NCBI GenBank assembly: GCA_045118075.1
Contig: JBGUOI010000171.1
Span: 1-5,180, forward strand
DNA: 5,180 nucleotides
Source: Merdiplasma sp045118075
Lineage (GTDB): Bacteria > Bacillota > Clostridia > Lachnospirales > Lachnospiraceae
Reading direction: 5' to 3'
The translations under genes and the position numbers were made by a program. Positions 1-5,154 of the stretch are shown here, piece after piece; within the stretch, counting starts at the first letter, position 1; each line of letters opens with the position of its first letter. Under the pieces are notes generated by a model. That model searched no databases. It saw only the letters and a list, made by a program, of their open reading frames with translations, and had not been told where the DNA came from.

Positions 1-308
1 TCTACCATGACCTGTTTGGCCTCACGATGATCCTGGACAATGAGGGAAACATGATCCTGACGGAAGGACTGGTCCTGCAGGATGAAAAAATCTGGAAGGA
101 ATTCCTCGGACGGGATATCATCCCGGAAAACAATTCCTGTGAACTATATTTTGAAGAACGCGATATTGAAGCATTTGCAGAGAAGCTGGAAAGGCTGTAT
201 CCGGATGTTCGGTATGTCAACCGGCTGATGACGCATAGCTGGGGGCAGAAGGTGATCCGTTTTTATGATCCGGACGGGAACCTGATTGAAGTGGGTACGC
301 CGATGTAA
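1..308 (+). CDS. VOC (glyoxalase/bleomycin resistance/dioxygenase) family protein, 5' end missing
   Basis: This is the C-terminal part of a vicinal-oxygen-chelate fold protein. The frame is open from the first bases of the window; 101 residues are visible from position 3. They begin with YHDLFGL, the classic 'FYxDLFGL' stretch that ends the first helix of VOC proteins, so only about 15-25 residues are probably missing upstream. The end carries FYDPDGNLIEVG, the family's final strand; its Glu (visible residue 96) sits where VOC enzymes place a metal ligand. The N-terminal metal-ligand position lies outside the window. ATG 27 is internal and is not the start, because the family match extends upstream of it. 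VOC proteins include glyoxalase I, fosfomycin and bleomycin resistance proteins and dioxygenases, and the substrate cannot be told here. The next gene starts 21 bp downstream. The family call is firm; the function is open. Confidence 0.88.
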   Translation, partial: YHDLFGLTMILDNEGNMILTEGLVLQDEKIWKEFLGRDIIPENNSCELYFEERDIEAFAEKLERLYPDVRYVNRLMTHSWGQKVIRFYDPDGNLIEVGTPM

Positions 309-313
309 GTGGC

Positions 314-323
314 GGAAGGCAGG
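314..323 (+). promoter_or_regulatory. Ribosome binding site that sets the kinase-like gene start
   Basis: GGAAGGCAGG lies 6-10 bases before ATG 330. It favours ATG 330 over the in-frame GTG 309, which immediately follows the upstream stop codon and has no Shine-Dalgarno sequence at a useful distance. Confidence 0.6.
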
Positions 324-329
324 TATATT

Positions 330-860
330 ATGATCATACTGATTACAGGTGCATCACATACCGGGAAAACTCTTCTGGCACAGAGGATTCTTGAAAAATA
401 CGGATATCCTTACCTTTCCATTGATCACCTTAAAATGGGATTGATCCGCAGCGGCAATACTGAACTGACACCGGAAGACGATGATGCGCTCACGGAGTAT
501 CTTTGGCCTGTTGTTCGGGAGATGGTCAAAACAGCGGTCGAGAATAAGCAGAATCTTATTGTGGAGGGTTGCTATATCCCATTTAACTGGCGGCAGGATT
601 TTGATGAGCATTATCTGTCATCAATCAGGTTTATTTGCCTTGCGATGACAGAAGAATTTATTGAAAGTCATTTTGACGAGATTATCCGGCACGAATCCGA
701 AATCGAATCCAGACTGGTTGATGCGGATTGCACGATTGCCGGTTTGACAGCTGACAACAAAGCATATATAGAGGGATTTCAGAATGCCGGAGAGCAGGTC
801 GTGTTAATCGATCATGACTACGAAGAAACGATAAAGGCTCTTTTACAGGACTGCGTTTAA
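330..860 (+). CDS. Small P-loop NTPase / kinase-like protein of unknown substrate
   Basis: A 176-residue cytoplasmic protein that starts directly with a beta strand and a Walker A motif, GASHTGKT (residues 7-14), as small nucleotide- and metabolite-kinase folds do. Asp32, in LSIDHLKMG, lies where such kinases place a substrate or Mg contact after strand 2. NLIVEGCYIP (75-84) resembles the strand 3 Walker B-like segment, with Glu79 a candidate catalytic or Mg-contacting residue. An acidic stretch, TPEDDD (47-52), probably lies in the substrate lid. Relatives are, as far as I recall, annotated variously as 2-phosphoglycerate kinase, adenylate kinase or AAA ATPase, but none of these is shown by the sequence. 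ATG 330 is chosen because a good ribosome binding site precedes it and the P-loop normally begins at the N-terminus; a GTG start at 309 would add seven residues. A zeta-toxin-like kinase is an alternative, but no antitoxin gene adjoins. The NTPase call is firm and the substrate unknown. Confidence 0.85.
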   Translation: MIILITGASHTGKTLLAQRILEKYGYPYLSIDHLKMGLIRSGNTELTPEDDDALTEYLWPVVREMVKTAVENKQNLIVEGCYIPFNWRQDFDEHYLSSIRFICLAMTEEFIESHFDEIIRHESEIESRLVDADCTIAGLTADNKAYIEGFQNAGEQVVLIDHDYEETIKALLQDCV

Positions 861-913
861 CCGGAATTTACAGGAAGGATTAGAAACTGTTTCGAAAAAA
901 CTTCCCGTATGGC

Positions 914-919
914 GGAGAG
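914..919 (+). promoter_or_regulatory. Ribosome binding site that sets the first GNAT gene start
   Basis: GGAGAG lies 4 bases before ATG 924. The upstream in-frame ATG 909 is preceded by an A-rich and then C-rich stretch with no Shine-Dalgarno sequence nearby. The closest purine-rich motif, AGGAAGG at 872-878, is too far away. Confidence 0.5.
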
Positions 920-923
920 AATC

Positions 924-1598
924 ATGGATATTAGTGGAATTGATTATTTAGGACTTGACCGGGTGCTGAAGCGTGGGACCGGGGAAATCCTCGCAGAACA
1001 GGACAATGCGCTTTTGGTCCGTGACAGTGTCAGCAAGGCGTTTTTATTGGCGTGTGAAGATATGGAGACGGGCATTGCGATGCTTGATCGTTTTGCCGGA
1101 CAGGACTGTAATCTGTTGATGGTATCCAATTATGATCTTGGAACAACGGCGTTTGAAAGATATGGATTCTCGGAGAAGCTGGAGTGTTACCAGGTAGCCT
1201 ATTATGGCGAAAAACCAGCCATCAGCACTGAACTTACAGTCAGAACGGCTGATGAGCATGATCTACCAATACTTACGGAGAACTATCAGCTGATCAGTCC
1301 GGAAGAACTGGAAATGGCAGTCGAAAGAAGATCCATTCTGCTTGGATATGACGGGGATCATTTGATTGGATTCATAGGAGAACACCTTGAAGGCGGGATG
1401 GGAATTTTGTACGTTTTTCCTGAATACAGACATAAAGGTTATGGAACGGCGCTGCAGACACATCTCATGGTAAAAACAATGGAACAGGGATATATTCCAT
1501 TCGGTCAGGTGGAGAAAAATAATATGATTTCGTTAAGCCTGCAGAAAAAACTCGGAATGACGCAATCAGATAATTTAACTGTATGGATGTGGAAATAG
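924..1598 (+). CDS. GNAT family N-acetyltransferase with a degenerate N-terminal GNAT-like half
   Basis: A 224-residue protein predicted to transfer an acetyl group from acetyl-CoA to an amine; the substrate is unknown. The C-terminal domain (from about residue 105) is a standard GNAT fold: ILYVFPEYRHKGYGT contains the acetyl-CoA pyrophosphate loop R/QxxGxG as Arg169-Gly172-Gly174, and EKNNMISLSLQKKLGM (197-212) is the usual closing 'N..s..l..klGF' motif. The first ~95 residues look like a partial second GNAT repeat: AFERYGF (76-82) followed by a short strand resembles the end of a GNAT domain, but no R/QxxGxG loop is visible there, so this half probably cannot bind acetyl-CoA. The start at 924 is chosen for its GGAGAG site; ATG 909 would add five residues. 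The upstream gap is 63 bp. The next gene begins 23 bp downstream, or overlaps by 16 bp if its earlier ATG is used. Confidence 0.88.
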   Translation: MDISGIDYLGLDRVLKRGTGEILAEQDNALLVRDSVSKAFLLACEDMETGIAMLDRFAGQDCNLLMVSNYDLGTTAFERYGFSEKLECYQVAYYGEKPAISTELTVRTADEHDLPILTENYQLISPEELEMAVERRSILLGYDGDHLIGFIGEHLEGGMGILYVFPEYRHKGYGTALQTHLMVKTMEQGYIPFGQVEKNNMISLSLQKKLGMTQSDNLTVWMWK

Positions 1599-1621
1599 TT
1601 TCAGGAAAACATATAGAAAAT

Positions 1622-2104
1622 ATGTTATTTCGGGAAATACGGCCAAGTGAATACGATCTTCTGAAAGACTTTCTTTATGAAGCGATCTTCATCCCGGAGG
1701 GGGTAACACCTCCTAACAGATCGATCATAGAGCTTCCGGAGCTTGCCCTCTACTATGAAAATTTCGGGAGTGGGAAGGCAGACTATTGTATCGTAGCAGA
1801 CGATAACGGCAGGGTGGTCGGAGCGGTCTGGACCAGGATCATGAAAGATTACGGCCATGTGGATGACGAGACGCCTTCTTTTGCGATCTCCCTGTATAAG
1901 GCGTATCGTGGCAGGGGAATCGGTACAGCTATGATGCGTATGATGCTGGAGCTGTTGAGAAACCGGGGATATAAAAGAGCCTCGCTTGCCGTCCAGAAAG
2001 CAAATTATGCTGTGAGGATGTATGAGGCGGTCGGCTTCCGGACGGTGGATGAAAATGATGAGGAATACATCATGGTGTGTGAATTACAGAGGGATCCCAA
2101 ATGA
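1622..2104 (+). CDS. GNAT family N-acetyltransferase
   Basis: A compact 160-residue single-domain GNAT acetyltransferase. It begins MLFREIRPSEYDLL, the usual first strand and helix of the fold. The acetyl-CoA binding loop is YRGRGIGT, with Arg96, Gly99 and Gly101 forming R/QxxGxG. The closing motif VQKANYAVRMYEAVGF contains Asn128 and Tyr134, the usual positions for the acetyl-CoA contact and general acid. EAIFIPEGVTPP near residues 19-30 is probably the substrate-side loop. The start is uncertain: ATG 1622 fits the family N-terminus, but its nearest purine motif (AGGA at 1603-1606) is 15 bases away; in-frame ATG 1583 would add 13 residues, overlap the upstream gene by 16 bp, and has no ribosome binding site either. 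Its stop overlaps the next gene's start in ATGA, which suggests translational coupling. The protein substrate or small-molecule substrate cannot be told. Confidence 0.9.
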   Translation: MLFREIRPSEYDLLKDFLYEAIFIPEGVTPPNRSIIELPELALYYENFGSGKADYCIVADDNGRVVGAVWTRIMKDYGHVDDETPSFAISLYKAYRGRGIGTAMMRMMLELLRNRGYKRASLAVQKANYAVRMYEAVGFRTVDENDEEYIMVCELQRDPK

Positions 2105-2595
2105 ATATCAAGAAACTCGGCAAAATCCGTACCGGCGGACAGACCGGTGTTGATCGGGCGGCCATGGATACAGCAAGAATATATGGAATTCCCCTGTGTG
2201 GGTGGTGCCCGAGAAATGGATGGGCAGAGGACTATCCTTCCGCACCGGGACTGCTGAAGGATTATCCTGAGCTGTCGGAGACCCCGTCTGAAGGGACAAC
2301 GCAGCGGACAGAGTGGAATATGCGGGATGCCGATGCGATTCTGACGATCATTCCGGATGGATCTCTTCCATCACCCGGTACAGATGCAGGGCTGGCAGCC
2401 GGAGAAATTTTGGGCAAGCCGATGCTGACAATTTCAGGGATCGAAGATGTTCCCCGCATTCTTAAGTGGCTGAACAGTCTGCCGGATGGGATAGAATTGT
2501 GTATCGGAGGACCGAGAGCAAGTGAATGCAGCCGGGCATATGATTTAACCGGGGAGATCTTGTCAGCGGTATTAAAATGTTTATCAGCCGGTTGA
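2101..2595 (+). CDS. SLOG-fold protein of the circularly permuted YpsA ('putative molybdenum carrier') family
   Basis: A 164-residue cytoplasmic Rossmann-like protein. The N-terminal motif GGQTGVDRA (12-20) is diagnostic of the YpsA-related SLOG family that databases call 'putative molybdenum carrier' (PF12694). CGWCPRNGWAEDYP follows, then DADAILTIIPDG and SPGTDAG, the second glycine/serine-rich loop expected at the ligand site. Length is normal for the family. The molybdenum label comes from annotation of homologues; work on the SLOG superfamily instead suggests binding of nucleotide-type ligands such as NAD derivatives, and no activity is established for this branch to my knowledge. ATG 2101 has a good site, GAGGG, about 8 bases upstream and overlaps the acetyltransferase stop by 4 bp. 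Co-translation with a GNAT enzyme is inferred from that overlap. The family call is firm and the role open. Confidence 0.88.
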   Translation: MNIKKLGKIRTGGQTGVDRAAMDTARIYGIPLCGWCPRNGWAEDYPSAPGLLKDYPELSETPSEGTTQRTEWNMRDADAILTIIPDGSLPSPGTDAGLAAGEILGKPMLTISGIEDVPRILKWLNSLPDGIELCIGGPRASECSRAYDLTGEILSAVLKCLSAG

Positions 2596-2610
2596 TAATA
2601 TTGCATTGGT

Positions 2611-2615
2611 GGAGG
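2611..2615 (+). promoter_or_regulatory. Ribosome binding site that sets the tag start
   Basis: A consensus GGAGG ends 8 bases before ATG 2624. It shows that the possible TTG 2606 and GTG 2609 starts are not used, since the site would then lie inside the gene. Confidence 0.75.
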
Positions 2616-2623
2616 ACTTGGAA

Positions 2624-3229
2624 ATGGGATACTGTACCTGGGCCGGTATGAACGAGGCTAACCGCATTTATCATGATACAGAATGGGGAATTCCGGTACA
2701 TGATGACCGGCATATGTTCGAACATTTGACGCTGGAATGCCTGCAGTGCGGCCTTTCCTGGGATCTGATGCTGAAAAAGCGGGAAATCTTCCGGCAATGC
2801 TTTGACAATTTTGATTTTGAAAAAATCGCTGCTTACAACGAAGCAGACGTGGAGCGTATCCTGCAGACGGAAGGCATGATCCGCTCTCCCCGAAAAGTGC
2901 AGTCTGTAATCAATAATGCACGTTGTTATCAAAAAGTGCGGGAGGAGTATGGCAGTTTCTGTGACTACATCTGGGCGTATACCGGCGGTAAAACAGTCCT
3001 CTATCAGGGGCATGATACAGGGCCGATTCCGGTCAGTAACGGTCTGTCCGACAAGATCAGTAAGGATCTGAAGAATCGCGGCTTCAAGTATGTCGGCGCA
3101 ATTACGATCTACTCCCATCTGCAAGCCTGCGGGATCATAAACGACCACGACAAGGAATGCCCGTGCTATCAGAGGATAGTGAGCGAGTACCCGACCGTGA
3201 ATAAGCGGCGGGATCATGAGGTGAAATAG
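2624..3229 (+). CDS. tag: DNA-3-methyladenine glycosylase I
   Basis: A 201-residue base-excision repair enzyme that removes 3-methyladenine from alkylated DNA by cleaving the N-glycosidic bond, leaving an abasic site. From the ATG 2624 start, residue numbering matches E. coli Tag exactly at the functional positions: the structural zinc ligands Cys4, His17, His175 and Cys179 are all present (the last two in NDHDKECPC); Glu38, proposed as the base-recognition or catalytic acid, lies in LECLQCGLSW; Tyr16 and Trp46, which line the base pocket, are also kept. YHDTEWGIPVHDD, LKKRE, IRSPRKVQSVINNA and GFKYVGAITIYSHLQACG are further family blocks. The tail is about 14 residues longer than the E. coli protein and basic, which is ordinary. 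It follows the YpsA-like gene after 28 bp and the transporter gene starts 5 bp after its stop, so it is probably in the same operon. No Ada-type regulator is visible. Confidence 0.97.
   Translation: MGYCTWAGMNEANRIYHDTEWGIPVHDDRHMFEHLTLECLQCGLSWDLMLKKREIFRQCFDNFDFEKIAAYNEADVERILQTEGMIRSPRKVQSVINNARCYQKVREEYGSFCDYIWAYTGGKTVLYQGHDTGPIPVSNGLSDKISKDLKNRGFKYVGAITIYSHLQACGIINDHDKECPCYQRIVSEYPTVNKRRDHEVK
3218..3224 (+). promoter_or_regulatory. Ribosome binding site of the transporter gene, inside the end of tag
   Basis: GAGGTGA within the last codons of tag ends 10 bases before ATG 3235. Ribosomes finishing tag would pass over this site, so translation of the two genes may be coupled. Confidence 0.6.
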
Positions 3230-3234
3230 AAACA

Positions 3235-3648
3235 ATGTGGCTGTTATTTGCGATTCTTTCTTCTTTCTTTGCGGCCTTGACATCCATTCTTGCCAAAGTC
3301 GGTATTGAAGGTGTCAACTCAAACCTGGCTACCGCCATCCGGACGGCGGTCGTACTGGTGATGTCATGGGGCATGGTTTTCCTGACAAACGCACAGAAAG
3401 GTTTCGGACAAATCAGCCCAAAAAGCTGGCTTTTCCTTATTCTTTCCGGTCTTGCCACTGGCGCATCATGGCTGTGCTATTACAAAGCACTCCAGATGGG
3501 CGAGGCATCTAAGGTAGTGCCTATAGATAAGCTGAGCGTTGTTATTACGCTCGTGCTGGCATTCATTTTCCTGCATGAGCAGTTTACGACCAAGTCCATC
3601 ATTGGCTGTGTGCTGATCGGTGCGGGAACGCTGCTGATGGTGCTGTAA
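3235..3648 (+). CDS. Single-domain EamA/DMT family membrane transporter
   Basis: A 137-residue, very hydrophobic inner-membrane protein of the drug/metabolite transporter superfamily. Five membrane segments can be seen at about residues 2-21, 31-51, 66-86, 100-114 and 121-137. Family marks include AILAK-like SILAKVGIEGVNSNLATAIR in and after helix 1, ASWLCYYKALQMGEASKVVPIDKL between helices 3 and 4, and FLHEQFT before the last helix. Most DMT proteins carry two EamA repeats (about 300 residues); this one has a single repeat but shows a complete domain with a natural end, so it belongs to the known half-size class and would be expected to work as a dimer. It is not a truncated gene by this reading. 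The substrate is unknown. It starts 5 bp after tag and is the last clear gene before the 172-bp spacer. Confidence 0.9.
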   Translation: MWLLFAILSSFFAALTSILAKVGIEGVNSNLATAIRTAVVLVMSWGMVFLTNAQKGFGQISPKSWLFLILSGLATGASWLCYYKALQMGEASKVVPIDKLSVVITLVLAFIFLHEQFTTKSIIGCVLIGAGTLLMVL

Positions 3649-3688
3649 AATCGAGATTGTTTGTGGAACTTCCATGGATCTATAAGAT

Positions 3689-3726
3689 GGCATTCAAGTC
3701 AGAACGGCAGCATCCCGCTGAATGCC
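3689..3726. repeat. 8-bp perfect inverted repeat with 22-base loop
   Basis: GGCATTCA (3689-3696) pairs with TGAATGCC (3719-3726). The loop contains a competing small stem, CAGC (3708-3711) with GCTG (3717-3720). No T-run follows directly, so it is not a standard intrinsic terminator by itself. It could be an RNA hairpin, an operator or chance, and it overlaps a possible open frame. Confidence 0.4.
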
Positions 3727-3746
3727 GGAAAGACCGAAAGTTTCTG

Positions 3747-3766
3747 AAAAAAGTGCTTTTTTTATT
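3747..3766 (+). terminator. Possible weak terminator-like A6/T7 element
   Basis: Six A residues (3747-3752), a GTGC loop and seven T residues (3757-3763) can fold into an A-T stem that ends in a T-run. It lacks a G-C rich stem, so it would be weak or bidirectional at best. Its place 98 bp after the transporter stop and before a new gene pair is its main support. The same bases fit as codons of the possible small frame. Confidence 0.3.
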
Positions 3767-3820
3767 GGGTAAATAAGGTATGGGAATTAGGAACGGCCCG
3801 GATGCTTCAGGGAGGTCAAT

Positions 3821-4252
3821 ATGATCGTACAAAAAACATCCATCTTCCCGGCTTCAAAAGAGGTTGTATTTGAAAGGCTTCAGCAGCTGGAAACACTTCA
3901 ATATATAGCGAAGCCTTATGCATCCTTTGAAGCGGTCGGAAATGTCAGTCCCACTTGGACAGCCGGCAGTACTTCTTACTATCGGTTCAGGCTCTTCGGG
4001 CTTATTCCTTTTGGCACACACAAAATACATATCCTGCGTTTTGACGTGAACGGTATCAGCAGCCGGGAAGGAAACAGGCATGTGCCGGTATGGAACCATA
4101 AGATTAAACTGGTTGCTCTTGATACGGGTCATACACAGTACACAGATCGTGTGGAAATCCGGGCGGGATGGAAGACATTCGCCATCTGGCTGTGGGCAAA
4201 TGCCTTCTATGCGCACCGGCAGCGCAGATGGATCCGACTTTTGACCAAATAA
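3821..4252 (+). CDS. SRPBCC-fold (START/Bet v1-like) protein
   Basis: A 143-residue protein that appears to be a small helix-grip domain able to hold a hydrophobic ligand. It starts MIVQKTSIFPASKEVVFERLQQLETLQYI, the family's first strand and paired helices; alternating strands follow (STSYYRFRLFGLIPFGTHKI, HVPVWNHKIKLV, TQYTDRVEIRAG), and then a long closing helix, FAIWLWANAFYAHRQRRW, rich in aromatic and basic residues. This order matches SRPBCC/polyketide-cyclase-like proteins, whose length is usually 130-160 residues. No catalytic residues can be assigned, since members range from lipid binders to cyclases. The start at 3821 has a strong GGAGG site 5 bases upstream. The alpha/beta hydrolase gene begins 31 bp after it, so the two are probably one transcript. 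A link in function, such as ligand binding plus ester cleavage, is only inferred. Confidence 0.75.
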   Translation: MIVQKTSIFPASKEVVFERLQQLETLQYIAKPYASFEAVGNVSPTWTAGSTSYYRFRLFGLIPFGTHKIHILRFDVNGISSREGNRHVPVWNHKIKLVALDTGHTQYTDRVEIRAGWKTFAIWLWANAFYAHRQRRWIRLLTK

Positions 4253-4283
4253 TCCGCTTCGTCTGGAAGGAGAATGCAAAGAC

Positions 4284-5138
4284 ATGAGTTATCGAGAACA
4301 AATAGAAGGATTCCTGCAAACACACCCTTATCAGACGATGCAGGCAGACGGAGCTTCCTTCCGTTATATACTGGCGGGGGATGAGACCGCACCATGCGTT
4401 GTCTTCCTCAATGGCGGCATGAACTGTTCTGAAATGTGGTTCCGGTATGTGGGGAAGATGTCCGGCAATTACCGGGTACTGGTTTTTGATTATCCCATGG
4501 AACTGGACACCTGCACCAAAACCGCCCGGGCAATGCACTCCTTCTTTCGTCAGCTTGGCATCAAAAAAGCGTTTTTTGCCGGAGCGAGTTTCGGCGGGTT
4601 GATGGCTCAGATTTTTGCCAGACAATATTCGGAAATGGTGACAGGACTCGGCCTTTTTTCATCAGCCGGCTTTGATGAAAATACAATCCGGTCTTCAAAA
4701 AGGAAATATTTCCTGCTGCCTCTCCTGTTATGGTATATGAAGCATTGCAACTATGAAAAACTGAAACCGAAACTCATCAAAGGAAGCCTGAAGAATTACG
4801 CAAAGCAGGAAACACCGGAAGATCAGCGCTATCTCCGGGAGATGTTTGAATACATGTTCAGCAGTTACACCAGGGAGAAAGATCTTCATATCACCGGAAT
4901 GATGGCGCATATGACGGATCTGGAGCCCTGCAGCAGGGCGGATTTTGAATTCGTTAAGGATCATGTTCTGCTGGTCTTTCCGGAAAAAGATTTCTTTTCG
5001 AAAGCGGATCAGGAATCACTGAAAAAACTGTTTCCGGACGCCAGGATAAAATACATCCGGAATGGCCATTTCGGAACGGTGCTTGAATGCGATAAGTATA
5101 TTGAATGGATGGGAACAGTGATTCCCACAGGTATGTGA
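4284..5138 (+). CDS. Alpha/beta hydrolase
   Basis: A 284-residue cytoplasmic hydrolase with no signal peptide. The fold is visible in order: CVVFLNGGMNCSEMW (38-52), whose NGG replaces the usual HG oxyanion-hole motif; YRVLVFDYP (63-71), strand 4; GIKKAFFAGASFGG (92-105), the nucleophile elbow GxSxGG with Ser102; a helical cap around residues 125-200 rich in Lys, Tyr and Leu; LLVFPEKDFF with the probable acid Asp236; and NGHFGTVL with the catalytic His262. All three triad residues are present, so it should be active, on an ester, lactone, amide or similar bond; the substrate cannot be read. The order resembles esterase/peptidase-type hydrolases of about 260-300 residues. AAGGAGAA (4267-4274) lies 9 bases before ATG 4284. 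It follows the SRPBCC gene by 31 bp. Confidence 0.92.
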   Translation: MSYREQIEGFLQTHPYQTMQADGASFRYILAGDETAPCVVFLNGGMNCSEMWFRYVGKMSGNYRVLVFDYPMELDTCTKTARAMHSFFRQLGIKKAFFAGASFGGLMAQIFARQYSEMVTGLGLFSSAGFDENTIRSSKRKYFLLPLLLWYMKHCNYEKLKPKLIKGSLKNYAKQETPEDQRYLREMFEYMFSSYTREKDLHITGMMAHMTDLEPCSRADFEFVKDHVLLVFPEKDFFSKADQESLKKLFPDARIKYIRNGHFGTVLECDKYIEWMGTVIPTGM

Positions 5139-5154
5139 TGGAAAGAGTGAGGAC

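Larger units (their letters stand above)
3657..3776 (+). pseudogene. Possible small ORF or remnant of a gene 3' end, unrecognised
   Basis: The frame is open from 3657 to the TAA at 3774-3776 and reads as a plausible protein end: LPWIYKMAFKSERQ, then CRKDRKFLKKVLFLLGK. The composition is basic with an amphipathic-looking end, and codon choices resemble those of the neighbours. Possible starts are TTG 3657, GTG 3663 or ATG 3687; the ATG would give 29 residues. None has a convincing ribosome binding site. The frame stays open upstream into the transporter gene's 3' end, in a different frame from it, until a TGA near 3580. I do not recognise the peptide. It could be the tail of a gene whose 5' part was lost, a genuine microprotein, or a chance open frame across the inverted repeat. 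Confidence is low. Confidence 0.28.
3649..3820 (+). other. 172-bp spacer, likely transcription unit boundary
   Basis: This is the longest interval without a confident gene. It contains an inverted repeat (3689-3726), an A6/T7 element (3747-3763) and an open frame ending at 3776. After 3776 only about 44 bases remain before the next ATG, ending in a strong GGAGG site (3811-3815) 5 bases before the start codon. I could not identify a convincing -35/-10 pair. A boundary is inferred from length and structure compared with the 63 bp or less seen between the other genes. Confidence 0.5.

Noticed and set aside
867..895. TTTACA as a possible -35 element in the 861-923 spacer
   Set aside because: At 17-base spacing the -10 position reads TTTCGA, a poor match, so no promoter is called.
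873..905. Nested short inverted repeats GGAAG/CTTCC and GAAA/TTTC in the spacer before the first GNAT gene
   Set aside because: The stems are only 4-5 bp with mismatched interiors and no T-run follows. They are too weak to call a terminator or operator.
2462..3283. A 273-codon open frame on the - strand across the end of the YpsA-like gene and all of tag
   Set aside because: It lies opposite tag, whose zinc and active-site residues are all conserved. The antisense product shows no recognisable domain and is a by-product of the sense gene's codon pattern.
3854..4285. A 143-codon open frame on the - strand opposite the SRPBCC gene
   Set aside because: It mirrors a sense gene that has a strong ribosome binding site and a fold-consistent sequence; the antisense peptide is Pro/Cys/Arg-rich without domain pattern.
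4104..4625. A 173-codon open frame on the - strand over the SRPBCC and hydrolase genes
   Set aside because: It runs antisense to two well-supported genes, including the hydrolase nucleophile elbow, and its product resembles no known family.
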